64,000 bases of DNA from Paragordius varius (Eukaryota; Nematomorpha). Of this stretch, positions 25,701 through 38,602 are shown one piece after another. The position numbers and the translations under genes were made by a program. Every line of letters begins with the position of its first letter. Position 1 is the first letter of the stretch. The notes below the pieces were generated by a model. That model was not told the origin of the DNA, made no database searches, and was given only the letters and a program-made list of their open reading frames with translations. Location: the NCBI GenBank assembly GCA_964247055.1, contig OZ176054.1, forward strand, positions 7,068,001 through 7,132,000, written 5' to 3'.

Positions 25701-28700
25701 GCATCGACGGGGAATGCCAAAGCCAAAAATGGAAATGGAAAAAACAATGGGAAACAGTCAGGCTTTCTTGTGTGCGATAGGGAAACGACTGATTGTATAG
25801 ATACCGAAGGATCTTATACATGTCAATGTAAACCAGGCTATCAAATTGATGTGGAGGAATTCATTAGAAAAAATGGGTTGAAAAACGAAACTTTTGGTAA
25901 GTTTCGACAATATTTTATCATTTTTTACGTACAATAAAAAACTTATGTTACATTTAAACCCATCATAGATTCAGAAGGAGCTGTATTTAATTATGCTCGT
26001 CGAAAGCGAATACTGTTTAAGTGCATCGATATTGATGAATGTCAAATCATGGTAAACCAATACATTGATGATAATGCTAAGAACTCTAATCGCACAACCA
26101 AAGTGGGTACTAAAAAACAAGGTAAACGATCGATAGCAAGCGGGGGTTTGAAGTTACCGACATCCTCTTGGAGTTCCATATCATCCAAATATACAAAGAA
26201 AAAACTTATACAATATGATACATTTTCTACCATGCAACATTTGGTACCATTAACAGACAAAGAAACGTCTCCTAACCTACAACATTGCCACGAGGATCGC
26301 GCCATATGCATAAACAATCCAGGTACTTTTATAGTTCTTAAGTTATTGTAATAAGGGGGTAATTGCGTTAAACACCTCACAAGGTATTATTATTAACTTT
26401 ATCAAATTAAAAAAATTAAGTCACTGAGAAAATCCACAATGCGATTTTTTTGGTTCATGATACGATTGAAACGTTAACATATGTTTGATAAAACTCTTTC
26501 TATTTACTTTTCAAACCGATTTCAAATTAGTGTCGGATAAAAAATATATCTAATAACTTTTTCCATCAAAGGATCATACACTTGTAAGTGTAAGACAGGC
26601 TTTAGAGGTGACGGTTTCTCGTGTGTCGACAGAAACGAATGTGAGGAGAATGATGATATTTGCGGCCCAAACACATCTTGCAAAAACAAAATCGGATCCT
26701 ACGAATGCCAATGTTTGCCGGGCTACTATGAAAAAACTAATAATCAAACTACCAAGGAGGAAATGAATGATCATTTTATATCTGTAAATGATATTGTTAA
26801 CGAAGTTGCCGAAGATTTTTTGGCTGAACAACAAAACTTAACTCTACCACACAACAAAAACAACACACTGAAAGGGAAATTAACACCTCAAACAATTCAA
26901 TGTGTCAATGTTAATGAATGTCAAACTGGGAAACATGTGTGCGATTTAACAACTAGTCAATGCATTGATAAAGGTTAATTACTTCTTCATAGGAATTAAT
27001 AGTTATAACTATCTTAAAACATTTACCAAATGATATCTGGGACAATTAATAAGGAAGATGGATTTTTAAAAATATTGTTTGATAACTTATCAGTGTGTCA
27101 TTCACGGTCATAACCAGTCAGTGTTTTAGAAATAAAATAAACTTTACTGATTAAACTTTGTTGAATAGTGTTATGTTTAATTAATATTTTTAGTTTTGAA
27201 AATTCCACATATATAAAAAAATTGATAACTTATACAGATATATCTATGTTAGAAAGGTGACTGATTTGAAATCTGTAATAGGGTTTATCTAATCAATTTC
27301 TAAGCACCCAAATAAATGATTACAATCCTATTATTTTATATCATTCTTTTTTAAAATAATATAGAGGGTACATATGCATGCGTGTGTCGCAAAGGTTTTA
27401 AAGCATCTTCCAAACATTCCAAATCCGCAACTACGAACGACATTGGGTTAAATTCTTTTAATTTACCGGCGGGTGAAAGCGTATTTCATCCTACCAACAA
27501 AGCCTACAAAAATGTTTATCGTTTTGCGTGTGAAGATATCGATGAATGTACCTCCGAAGTTGTATCTGAAAATGCAAATGTCAAGAACGAAATTGAAGAT
27601 ATGAATCAAAGTTTGCTTGCTAAAAATGGCCAAAATGACACGGGGGTATTACCTTGTCACCCATTAGCAACTTGTCAAAATACATTCGGTGCTTTCAAAT
27701 GCACATGTCTAAAAGGATACACCGGGGATGGAAAACGTAGTTGTTTAGGTAGGCTGATTTGCAAAGATTAACAATACTTTGGACTTTATTTTTTAATCAA
27801 ATTTAGTATACAATAACGAGGTATTATAGGTCATTTCAATATTGAGGGATAAAATTTACATGTTTATAGCCATATATGTGGTTTTTTGTTTATATTTTAT
27901 GGAAAAAATACAGTATTAAAAAATGAAAAATCTGATACATGGCAGCAGAAATATTAATAGAATCTAGAATTAAGCCATTAATACCGAAACGGCCTATAAT
28001 ATATCTCATTAATGGAATGGTTAGATATCAAAGAATGGCTTATAGTTTTTTTAAAATTTAAACATTAGTTATTGGGTTGTAAATGTAAAATGGCTATTTA
28101 TGTTGTATAGAAGTTTCCACGGTCAAAAGCACAGTAAAATTAATGGCATCATCAACTAATAAAGCGCAAATAACTAAAATATCCCCTACTTCTCTTGTAG
28201 CAACAAAAGGTACTACAATGAATCCAATAACAAGCTCTACAACAATATTTGATATAATTACAATGGAATCAACAACACCCTTTTCAAACCGCATACTTCA
28301 AGCCAGTGATCAAAAGTTACTAAGTAAACAAATAATTTTTTCTTGAATATAGCGTTTTTTTTTAGAAATGAGATGTATTTTGTTAAAAATGGGTGTTTTT
28401 CATACATAGTAACTTGATGTTGTTGAAAACCTAATTTATCATATTAATTAATAAATTTTTTTACAAAAAATCACAAAAGATCCTATATTCTTTATTAATA
28501 GAGCCGTTAAAAGCCGAAAAGCCTAAAATGATTATTATGGATGAAGGAGAAAAAGAGAGCAAAGCAAAAAAATCTGGTTTGATTAATAAATAATTGCTTA
28601 AAAATTACCTTTCTATTAAGGTTTAATTATTGTACCCTCTTTCCCTCATATTATATTTAGACCCAGTACTTATATCGTTCGAAAGCCTAAAAAATATTGA

Positions 28701-31700
28701 TCCTCTTAACCCAATAAATGCTACACCCAAAAAATCGATGATGTTACTGACAAATAAATCGGAAATCGACTTCACTAAAACTCTCATTTTAAACAAATCA
28801 TCGGATTCTTCTGCCGGAAAAGTTATGTCATCTGTAGTTAAGGACAAAACAAACATATCAATAATTGCTGCCAAGGATATAACCTTTAATTCTACACAAG
28901 CTAAGCTGAAACATGTTATAGTTAATTTGGAACCGCTAAAGGAAAAAGGCTTAGCTACTAAAGTTAAAGCAGTTCACAAGGGTATGGATATATTGTTTTA
29001 TTCACAGTAACGAGATCTATTATATGCCATTTCAGTATTGAAAATGGTGCTAAAATTAATTTGCATGCGTTTTTATTAGTCACATTTTCGGAAAATGAGG
29101 AAAATCCACAGGGTTCAATTAAACATGTGTAACTAATAAAATGGAAAATCCCAGACGCCATTTAAAATACCAAAATATTTCTGTATTTATAAGTAAAAAT
29201 TTAAATAATTAACTACTACAATGTATCTTTTTAGGCATAAAACCGAAACAAATAAAAACGAGCACATCATCGACCATCCTACCATTTATTATGGTTAAAA
29301 AAGACGAAAGCCAAATACCACACAAAGGCCTTAAACCACAAAAAATATTGATAACCGCTTCAACTTTAGCCCCCAAAGAAGTTCCTCAGCCACTTTTAGG
29401 GCTTAAAAAAGTTATTGCGGAATCAAAAAAGGAAAAGACATCGGCTCTAAATATAAGACAATCAAAGATAAGTAAAGTTAATGTTACAAGCACCACCATA
29501 AAGAAAACAGCAGTAAAAAACGAAAAATTAAATGCTAGAGTTTTACCAAAACCAGTCGCAAAAACGCAAAATTTAGTTAAAAAACCTTTGTCAAAAGTTA
29601 AGTCTAACGCTAAAATACCTCCCAAAGTTAATAAATTGCCCGTAGGAAAAAGGACTCAAAATAAGCCGATTTCTAATGTGAAATCAGCAATAAAACCTTT
29701 GGTTGTCGATTCGTTGAAAGCCACCAATATTACGATAGCCAATTTAAATAACCAAATAAACGAAGTAGAACTCAAACATGAGAAGAGGGCCAAAGAAAAA
29801 TCATTAGCGCTGAAATCAAATCGTGTACCAAAAGATGAATCAAAATTCCTATCAGCTTCTACAAATGTCCAACCCAATTTGCTAGTTGTCCAAAACTCAG
29901 GTCAAATTGCTAAAAATCTGGAGAATACGGCTTCAAATATTAATTTAATATCCATCATGTCTCAAATCGCGAATAAAACAATTGCCGACGAATTTGGCCT
30001 GTTTGAAAAGCGTAGTAATCATTCTAAAAGTTCCCAAATCTCTGATGTACCATCATCTACTCTATCATCTAATGGTGAGTAGAAATATATATTTTTATAT
30101 TTTAAGAACTTTGTGTTAAAATATATAATTAGGTAAATTCTTTTTACATGCTTTATGCTAATAATTTTATTAGAAATTGTGGAAATGAGCAGCTTAACTA
30201 CTGGCAAAATGAATTCCAAGACAAAAAATCCAATCGTAAATGCCACATCAAAAGGTTTGTTTTTGTGTTAAACACGGTTTTTACGATCTTATTATATTTT
30301 TTGATAATTTCCCGTTTCCCATAATTTTATTTAAAAATGATTTTTCAAATTATTCTTACATTTTATTATATATCAAATTTTCGCTAAGGATAAATATTTT
30401 TTCTGGATAAAAACGATACTTTTAAACCATTTTCATTCCATTTACACCTCCAATTCTTTGGGGTAGTTTTCAACCCAACTAAATTTCCAAATGAACTACT
30501 GTTTTGAATTTTGGTAAAAATTTAACTAACAAAAATTGTTCACCTGTATTAGATGAAAAAGCCATATTTTTATCAGTTGTTCTTCTAAAGTCCTAAAGGC
30601 GAGCCCCAAAAAACGGAAAAAACAGCTGTTTAAAATCAATATTTGTTAATTTTTTAGATAAGTTATTCAATAATATTCAAAAAAAATGGGAAAAGTTTGA
30701 ACTGAGCAATTTGCGGTTTACATAAAAAATTTATTCATGCGCCTAAAAGTTAAAGAAAGCATTTTTTACCCAATACTTTAATTATATATTTAAATTTTAT
30801 ATGGCTCTGGGGTACAAAACTACCCCAAAAGGTAATGAAGTTTTATTAATTTTGTTTAAAAAAACAAGGCTGTTTATTGTAAAAGCTATTACGTTAATAA
30901 TAAAATGACGATGCCCTTTTAATTATAATAGTTATAAAGTTAAAATGTCAGTGAAAATATAAAAAAATATAATTCTAATAGTAATCACACTATTTGAGTA
31001 GGGGTTTCACTAATCAATGCGTAAATATATCAAACTTTTTAATGGTGTTAAATCAGTTAGATTACAAAACTAAATTACATTTTAACTAAATTAAATTAAA
31101 CCAAAAATGTAAATACTATTTGATTACCATTACAACTATGGTTGTGCTGACCAAGTCCATGACCATGGTCATTTCAGCTGATTTTTGAAAAATTGCTGGT
31201 AATTTTTTTGGAAGAAAAATAGTAAGTTATTTTTTAATATATTTTAACAAAAATATATAAATATTTAAATTTGCTTATTTAAAAATTTAACATGTTAAAC
31301 ATGCATCCTTAAAACATTAGCATTTAAGCATATCCAGTTATTTCGAAAAAGAAAACAATCCAACTTTTTATAAAATATTCAATTATTCCATATATGTGAA
31401 CTAATAAAATGAAAAAACATTTTATAATTGGATATTTCAATGATCAAAGAAAGTGTGAAAGAAACAGGAAAAATTTTATTTGAAATATCCAGTATTAAAA
31501 GCGACGTATTTGAAAATTCAGAAGCAATTTCATAATCCAATATCGCATGGTATTTCCTTAGGTAAAGTGGTCATGACCACTACCATGGTCTGACCGGGTC
31601 TGACCGGACTTTTTTGAAAAAGCAGTCAAATGCACAACCCTAATTACAACGTTTGTTTTTCTTTAATTTTATAAATTAATTAATAAATTTTCGCTTAATA

Positions 31701-34700
31701 AAATATTTTTATTTTCAGCTTTTTTTCAGTATTACAATTTAATAAACTATATAAGCCAATCTATTTATTTTTTATAATATAGATTTTAGCTCAAAAACAT
31801 CAGTGACCTCTGGTGTGTTAAGTAGCAGTGCAATGTCATCCTTTTCAAGTATGAAAATGTTTAACAATAAAATTCAATATTTACAGACAAAATGTAAAAA
31901 CATAAAGACAAAATATTTTTAAAAAAGACACTCATACCTTTTTAAACCCTGTTTTTCCTGAATAAAACGATTAAATATTGATAATTGAGTGTTACCAATT
32001 TACATTTCAGTCCTTTAACTGCAACCCATAACGATAAATATAATTTTAAAAAAACTACTTTTAAAAATATGGCGGTCATATTTGTCTGTATAATTTCCAT
32101 TTTTACTATTTTAGATTTACTAAATAGTTTTTTCCGCTAATATTGTGTTGATTAACAAATTATATTATAAATGACAAAAACTATATAAAATAAAATATGA
32201 GAATGATGCTATTTTTACGAAGTTTAAATAAAAAAATATTCATCTATCTGCAATTTTTTAGGTGAATAATTTTTAAAGAATAATTAATGCAATTTTTGGA
32301 TAATTTATAAATAACAATATTTAAATTACTTAATTAAAAAATTATTCAGCTATCTGTATTTTAATCATCATTAATCAAAGTTAAAGTTATTTTCGAGCAA
32401 TATGTTACATTTGCGTATTTTCGCAGAAGAGGGGTAAATCTATGAGCCAGCACTGAATAGCCTTGAGGGGAGAGGCGGGTAAAAAAATGCATTCGTTTAT
32501 ACATTGTGTTTATTAAATTTAGTGGTTCCTCTAGTAATTTTATTAAAATTATATATAAATCCTAATTAAAAAAAAAGATTTATAAATGATTGCAGGATAA
32601 TAATTGGAATAATATTTTACTTGAAATAGCAATGGATATTTTCAACACGTCAGTATTGGTTGAAGAACTTTCAAGCGAGGAGTATGCCGAATATCTTAAA
32701 TTTCTGAACACAAGCTCCCTATGTATGATGATATATTTAATACCTTTTCTGATAAAACATTCTTTAATTTTCATTCGATTTTTTAATTCTTAATAGATTC
32801 AGATTCAACTACTCCCACAGTTTACACCACCCCAATATACACAGGAGAGCCCAAAATCCAAAAAACTACTCAACAGACTTTGGCTAAATCAACATTCCTC
32901 GCTCAAACGTCTCAAGGTATATCCGTTTTTCATATATATCAATGGTTCTCACCAAATATTTTTATAGCCCAAAAAAAATTATTTTTATGTCTCAAGTTTT
33001 TGAAAATATTTTATAGCTTTTTGACACATCTGCAGATATTTATACTCAAAATAAGTATACCATTTGCATCAAGAGTCTCATTAAACATTTCAAGTTGATC
33101 CTTGAACATGTCAAATTGATCCCTCAACTTTAACCTCTTTTTTTCATTTAACCAAACTTTTTAATCAATATCAATTTTTGAGCATTCAGAAACCGTATAT
33201 CTCTATGAAGTTCCTAAAAAATATATTAATTTTAATAAGATTTTAACATGTAATTAAAAAAATTATAGGTTTTCTGGGTTATTAATTATAGTTTTTCGGT
33301 TAAAAACATTTATAATTGAATAGTTTTGTTGAATTGGAAAAAATTAGTTCGAAGCAAAATATTGGTTTTAAATGAAAAATATTAATTTTGAATGAATTAA
33401 TATAAAATCAATAAAATTTTATTAGAAATTTAGGAGATAAATAAACGCATGCCAAATTTATGGTTAAACCCAAACTTAAAAAATTTAAGGACCAACTTAA
33501 AGTAGGACCAGCTTGAAGTTCAGGGACACTCTTGAAGAACAAATTGTATAATCAAAAAATTAAATTTTTAGCATAGGCATTTTTAAGGCCGCATGCGCTT
33601 AATGGGCCGCGGTTTGAGTACTACTGATACATATTATCACACAAATTAATAAAATAATATCAGTTTCAAAACTAAATTATAAGGACAAAACATAAGTAAA
33701 CATATACAACCCGTATGATTACCGTTGACTTATTTATTAACTAACCCTGCTAGGTTAATAACAAAAAAACGTAAAGTTTTAAAATATATGGGTTTCATTA
33801 ACAGACAAATATTTACATTTTACTTTTTATGTTTTGTCTTTATAATTTAAAGTTTACACTATTTTAGAAACAACAACAGTTAATTTGAAGCATAACCGTC
33901 TTTCACCCACACCCTATACTGCACGCATTGAAACGTTATTTAATCCAAGTATAATTACAAAAGCTAATAAATCTTCAATTTCCAATGTGGTCCCGAAAGC
34001 TTTAACCAACACTAATGTATCGTTTGTAGAGCAAGTTGTTGAGCGAAGAGGTTATTTGATATTTAGTTATTTGATAAATAAATTTTGTCACAAGTACAAA
34101 AAGTTTGAATTGTTTTTAATCAATTAATTGATATATATATAGATAAACACATCCCATCCATACAATTTGAGATAGAAAAGGTGAGAGATACCAGCAAAGC
34201 TGAAGCTCTAACATCACCTTTTGATGAAAATTATAAAGGTATTTAATATAATCGCACTTTTATCAAATTTAGTTATTTTGAAGAAGATTATACCAATATT
34301 TTTTTGCAAATTCCCTAGTTTTATGTTTTTGGGATCGGGCACAATTACTTCTCCTAAACGTCTCGCCTCACTACAAGGCAATGGTGTATGCCAAAACTCG
34401 TCTAACTCAGTGCCAAAGAGAAATTAAAACTGCGTTGACGCAAACTACGCCCACACAAATGACGTTAGAATTCCCGTATGATGAATGCGGAGCCATTTAT
34501 AAAATAGTAACTAATCATTATCATAATTTATTAAATAACTATTGATTAATTAAAAGAATGATTATATATGGCCAAAAACAGGCAAATATTTTGGATTTTA
34601 ATCTCACATATAATTGACAAAATTTCTAAAAATTATTATTTATTTTTCCGAAATACAAAAAAGGTTGATGACAATATTCAGTATTCGATTGGTATAATAC

Positions 34701-35610
34701 TTACCAATACACCACCCTTAATAACGAAAGATTCTCAATCCTTTACCATTATGTGTAATTATCCAATCACAGAGCTTAAAGCCGTTAGCGATTTGAATAT
34801 CTCGTACAATTTTAAAACATATTTCTTTTTGATTAAAGTTCCCTTTCAAATAGTTAAATAATATATTTTTATATTCAAGGGCCCAAAGAGCTTTAAGCCG
34901 TGGAAGTGATCAAACGTAAGAATTTTTATATAAACAATATTTTCAACTTATTATCACCAAAAACTTTGAATGTTTATTTATCGTTAATGTAATTTTTGAG
35001 ATATTGGGTTTATTTTTTACCATTTTTTAATTTTCCATATTTGCAATTATTCATTAACGTATAGTCAACGCTATTAAATATTAAATTGAATCAGATATTA
35101 CTTTCCAGGGATTCAAAATTCGTTAAAAGCATATTTCTTTAATATATATATTTAAACCATCCTCCATATTTAATTTTAAAATGATTTTGTTAGGATGGAA
35201 GAACCCGAAACAAAATTGAAAAATACTCCTGCACCCCTTAATTGTAATATGCAAATTTTAAATTCCAACAAATCGCTCATTAACGAAGCCAACGTCGGTG
35301 ATCAACTCATGTTTTACCTCCAATGTTCTGGTAAGCCTGCTAATAAAAATTCAATTGTAGATTGTGTTAATTTTTCTGTTATCATCAAATTTGCCCATTT
35401 GTATTTTTAAATTCTTTGTAGTTCTAAACTCATATTTTTGAGAAACATCGACAAGAAACAATGATTTAACTTACCGGTTACACCTTTATTGTATTTGTTA
35501 TTTATCCATAGTTTAACATTAAAACCACGAAATATATTTATAACTGATTTAATTTTAAAACAACTTTGATAACTGAAAAGAATGCAATACATTTAATCTG
35601 CGAATGTAGG

Positions 35611-35645
<35 letters not shown>

Positions 35646-36794
35646 AACTGTTTCTTTTTTATAAAATATCAATTTTAGTTGTATATGAAAATTTATTTTT
35701 CAATTTTATTGGTAAACAGATAGCTCTTATGGATTATTTGGGTACGATTGTTGGGCCCGAAATGTATTGGATAAGGATCAAAGCGTACAACTCGTGGATG
35801 AAGATGGGTAATTAATTTATACGCCAAATTTAATGTGATTTTATTTTAATTTTTTATGTTTGACAAAGTTTACCCATAGTAACCTAATATATCAATAAAA
35901 AAATTAAGTATTGTTGAATATACACATTTCCAATACATACTTAATAGTTTTGTCTTTATAACTGTACCTTATCTTATAATTTAGATGCTCAAAGGATCCA
36001 ACTCTGGTACAAAACTTCCAAAAAGAAGAAAATTCGAATGCAATATTTTCTCTTTTTAGGGCTTTCAAATTCCCATTTGATGCTAACATTCGATTTGAAT
36101 GTCGAATTAAGCCTTGTATAGGCCCTTGTGAACCGGTAAGTCATAAAATTCATATTATTCTTAAATTATTACATATTTAATAAAATCCCAAATTATGTTT
36201 CATAGACTGAATGTCAAGATTCCGATATAACGTATGGAAAGAAAAGGAAAAAACGTAGTATTGTCAATGCGGGTCAAATGATACCCTCCAATACTATATC
36301 ACTTAAGGCAACTGGTATGAGTTTAGGAAAATTGACTCCCGTTAAAATTGACACAAAAATTATAAATGGCGATAATATTAAACCAAATGTTACCGATTTA
36401 CAACAACGAAAAAGTAAAAAAGATAAAAATAGTAAATCTTTCCATAAATCTCAAGAAGTGAATAATAACACCTATAATATTCAAAATAATGAGAAAACAC
36501 GGCACACAAATGGTAAAACAGAACTGAACAAACATATAAAACACCTCCCGCCTGCAAACGTTATCGTTTCACAAGAGAAAATTTTGTTTAGCGTAATATC
36601 CATCAAAAATCCTAAGCCCCAAGTTACAGAGGAAAGCGTCATATACGACCGAAAAAGAGATGAGTTATCTAATTCCAAAGATAGATCTTACCTAGAAAGG
36701 GATAGTGGTGATTGGGGTATGTTTATATTTTTGCTATTCCCTAATAACCATTTTATATGGGTAAAAAAATTTAGATAATTTTTACATGGATACT

Positions 36795-36829
<35 letters not shown>

Positions 36830-38602
36830 TAAAACCAGTCAAAATTAATTTACGGAATTTTAAACGTTTTCCCAATGGTACCCGTCCATCCCTCATAATG
36901 TATTCAAACAAACTTATGCGGAAACCCAAAATTAAAAACAAAGGCACCAAACATAGCAATGTTGATTATTCCACTTTTAGACCAAAGCAAGAGGAATCCA
37001 CTATCACTTACCTCAAAGCGCGATCTAATTTCTCCATTCAAAATTTATTGCTAACCAACTCTACTGCCGATATTTTCACAGATATTATTGCTGGCGTAAA
37101 AGCAAAAAGAAAAAATGAACATCACCTCAAGGATTACTTTGACTTTATTGAAAGTGATTCAGACAATAACTCAAATATTGATGGTATATAACTTATATAA
37201 TTATACAGACAAAATGTAAAAACATAAAACAACTATTTTTTTTCAAAAGATGATAGTTTTAAGAAACTTGATTTAACGCCATAAACTAATTAAAAATTTT
37301 GCAAAATATAATTGAGTATGTTAACTATTTACACTATTCCCTATTTTTGGATTCAAAACGATGGGAGTGAAAAAATCAAGGATTTAATTAGTATTGTCTT
37401 TTAGAACAGGGATGTCCAAAACGCTTTTTTCGGCACACAAAAAGTGTATTTAAAAAATGTTAAAAAAATAGAAATGGATTACAAAAAAATATTTTCGATT
37501 ATTTAGAAGATATTCAAAATTGGGTAAAATAAATCAAAACATAAAGAAATTATCAAAGCAGCCGGGAAAATACTTGTGTACATCCCTGTTTTAGAAATAT
37601 AGAGTGGTGTTTTAGTTTTGCCTTGTTCCTATATTACTATAGTAATAATTAAATTGTTAACCTGCTTACTAACTTTTATAATGACGATATCTATATTTTA
37701 GCTATTTTGCATCATGTGACGCATTTTTACCAATGTTCTAATAGTAAAAACAAAAGTTTGATAAAGAGTGAACAATTTCACACGAAAATTCATAAATATA
37801 TACTCATTCAGTCTTTACTATCTAAATATCTATTTATTAGCGATTATGCCGGCAACGCATATCTTACGCTAAAACTTAATTTTAATATAGTTATCAATAG
37901 CAACCAATGTTTTATATTTTTACTATTTTAACAAAATTAGACATTACAAATGATATACAGCATCAAGAGCTTAAAAGCCTAGCCGACCTTGACATAGACG
38001 ATAACCATGGTATTCATGCCGTTCCAGTTACCTGTGTAAAACCAAAACAAATTTTCCTATTCGTCGGACTGAGCATCCTGATAATATTGATAGTTCTTAC
38101 CATTGGGTTTGTATATGTGCAGTATGGGAAAGGAAAACATTCTTCACTAAGTCTCAATGGTGGTAGCTCTATGTCAACCCTAACTTTTCAAAGCAATCTA
38201 AACCACGAATGCTCCGCAAATAGGTTTTTCCCCTGGCGTAATCAATGGCGGAACAATATACAAAACGAAAATTTATGTAAAGATAATCATCACGCATACT
38301 ATGTAAGTACACTGGCTACCCTAAACCAAAGCCATGCTAAAAACTTTCCATCTCAAGCCATGATGGATTATACAGCAACACCGCCATTCTTTAACAGAGT
38401 AAATGTTCCCTCTTACAATATACCCTGCGAAGTTATAGATAGGGCGTCGTCCTCTGACAAAATAATTACTAAAAACAATAAGAAAGAAGGAAGAAAAGAA
38501 ATACGAAAAATTAATAAAATAGGTAAAGAATCTACCCAACCTACATCCTGGGTTATACATGATAATTGTGTTGGGTATGTGCACGATGTTCAATCGAATT
38601 AA
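15848..38602 (+). CDS. Large LDLa / multi-EGF / ZP-domain membrane protein (fibrillin- or FBN-1-like)
   Basis: Probable apical extracellular-matrix protein anchored in the epithelial membrane. Coding exons start at 15848, 16271, 18324, 18612, 18877, 19212, 19569, 21066, 21514, 21736, 21947, 22687, 24257, 24724, 25969, 26572, 27365, 28111, 28502, 28661, 29235, 30174, 31783, 32797, 33868, 34143, 34319, 34664, 34880, 35194, 35720, 35985, 36206, 36827 and 37941. They total 10,380 nt (3,459 residues). Order: signal peptide (1-23), Asn/Ser-rich stretch, LDLa with [13 protein letters not shown] (about 191-229), EGF array with about 23 DxDEC/DxNEC calcium-binding starts (to about 2038), Ser/Thr/Lys-rich linker (to 2703), ZP-N and ZP-C (about 2704-2958), furin site KKRKKR (2962-2967), low-complexity stretch, TM (about 3277-3299), cytoplasmic tail. 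Most introns are phase 1. The layout recalls C. elegans FBN-1; orthology is not proven. The last exons are duplicated downstream. Confidence 0.88.
16271..16889 (+). other. Exon 2 of the ZP gene: N-terminal spacer plus LDL-receptor class A module
   Basis: It follows the signal-peptide exon (15848-15916, [19 protein letters not shown]...) in phase 0. About 165 residues of Asn/Ser/Gln-rich sequence are followed by one LDLa module: [25 protein letters not shown]. The acidic CDGxxDCxDGxDE pattern is the calcium cage of LDLa repeats. The donor after 16889 is phase 1, the phase used by the EGF exons that follow. Confidence 0.85.
19736..19777. repeat. (TA)n microsatellite
   Basis: An uninterrupted TA run of about 42 bases in intron 7 of the ZP gene. 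It abuts the left end of the foldback element at 19778, and further TA-rich sequence follows the right end at 21011, so the element appears to have landed inside the TA tract. Confidence 0.95.
19778..21010. mobile_element. Foldback/MITE-like element with ~600-bp inverted arms, near complete
   Basis: The left end reads CACTAAGTACAAAAAAGAGG and the right end, read inward, CACTGTGTGCAAAAAAGAGG. The arms stay alignable to a centre near 20400, for example GTTGACAATC at 19873 against the complement GTTGACAGCC near 20905. Both flanks are TA, the target-site duplication typical of Tc1/mariner-type elements. No transposase is encoded, so it is a non-autonomous element of about 1.23 kb. It lies in intron 7 and ends 55 bp before the exon 8 acceptor. 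Confidence 0.85.
30400..30860. repeat. Intronic dispersed repeat (related to 55250-55420)
   Basis: It lies in the intron between exons 22 and 23. The words GCGCCTAAAAG, AGAAAGCAT and, about 90 bases later, GGGGTACAAAACTACCCC reappear in diverged form at 55258-55370 in a USP5 intron (GCACCTAAAAAG, GAAAGCAT, GGGATATAAAACTACTTC). Class unknown; no coding seen. Confidence 0.4.
31137..31642. mobile_element. hAT-like MITE with 8-bp target-site duplication
   Basis: A 506-bp element in intron 22 of the ZP gene. It is flanked on both sides by the direct repeat ATTACAAC (31129-31136 and 31643-31650). Its ends are imperfect inverted repeats: TATGGTTGTGC on the left against TAGGGTTGTGC read inward on the right. 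Subterminal CATGACC/GGTCATG words are also inverted. An 8-bp duplication with short inverted ends is the signature of the hAT superfamily. No transposase frame, so non-autonomous. Confidence 0.8.
33056..33550. mobile_element. TTCAAG-family element, copy 1
   Basis: It lies in the intron between exons 24 and 25. The left end has ATACCATTTGCATCAAGAGT followed by repeated CAAGTTGATCCTTGAAC-like words. The right end has GGACACTCTTGAAGAACAAA. The two ends are inverted versions of one another, matching better-preserved copies at 39544, 46478 and 62315. The middle is AT-rich and non-coding. About 495 bp, diverged. Confidence 0.6.
34319..36135 (+). other. ZP module exons (27-32) of the large matrix protein
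   Basis: Exons 34319-34506, 34664-34803, 34880-34915 (a 36-nt micro-exon), 35194-35330, 35720-35807 and 35985-36135. The first two encode ZP-N, with [16 protein letters not shown], then [12 protein letters not shown] and IMCNYPI. The later ones encode ZP-C, with [40 protein letters not shown] and CIGPCEP, the classic YGL..DCWA...GC..D...FKFP..S..RF.C pattern. ZP modules polymerise extracellular proteins into matrix filaments. Phases run 1-0, 0-2, 2-2, 2-1, 1-2, 2-0. Confidence 0.88.
35613..35642. repeat. (TA)n microsatellite in intron 30
   Basis: A pure TA run of about 30 bases, shorter in the duplicate (about 42594-42612). Comparable TA tracts lie at about 36800-36825 (just before the exon 34 acceptor), 38843-38878 (3' flank) and 48103-48130. 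Confidence 0.9.

Larger units (their letters stand above)
18324..27748 (+). other. EGF array of the ZP gene (exons 3-17)
   Basis: Each short exon (18324-18440, 18612-18728, 18877-19002, 19212-19334, 19569-19697, 21514-21642, 21736-21861) encodes one EGF module and is flanked by phase-1 introns. The longer exons 11-14 encode several modules each. I count about 23 calcium-binding starts (D/N-x-D/N-E-C) plus two modules without one (exons 3 and 8). Many modules from exon 11 on carry long insertions, the largest more than 100 residues between the first two cysteines, spanning exons 12-13. Exon 11 ends and exon 12 begins in phase 2 inside a module, breaking the otherwise uniform phase-1 rule. Confidence 0.85.

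Noticed and set aside
32590-32793. A 67-codon plus-strand frame between exons 23 and 24 of the ZP gene, with a good-looking acceptor (tgcag at 32591-32595)
   Set aside because: Exon 23 ends in phase 1, and entering here in phase 1 hits a stop at once. Skipping it joins exon 23 to exon 24 in matched phase. It is either a chance frame or a decayed exon.
34221-34427. A 68-codon plus-strand frame over the ZP-N start
   Set aside because: The real exon 27 (34319-34506) uses a different frame, giving VLCFWDRAQ...CGAIYK and the ZP pattern. The longer frame is a shadow.
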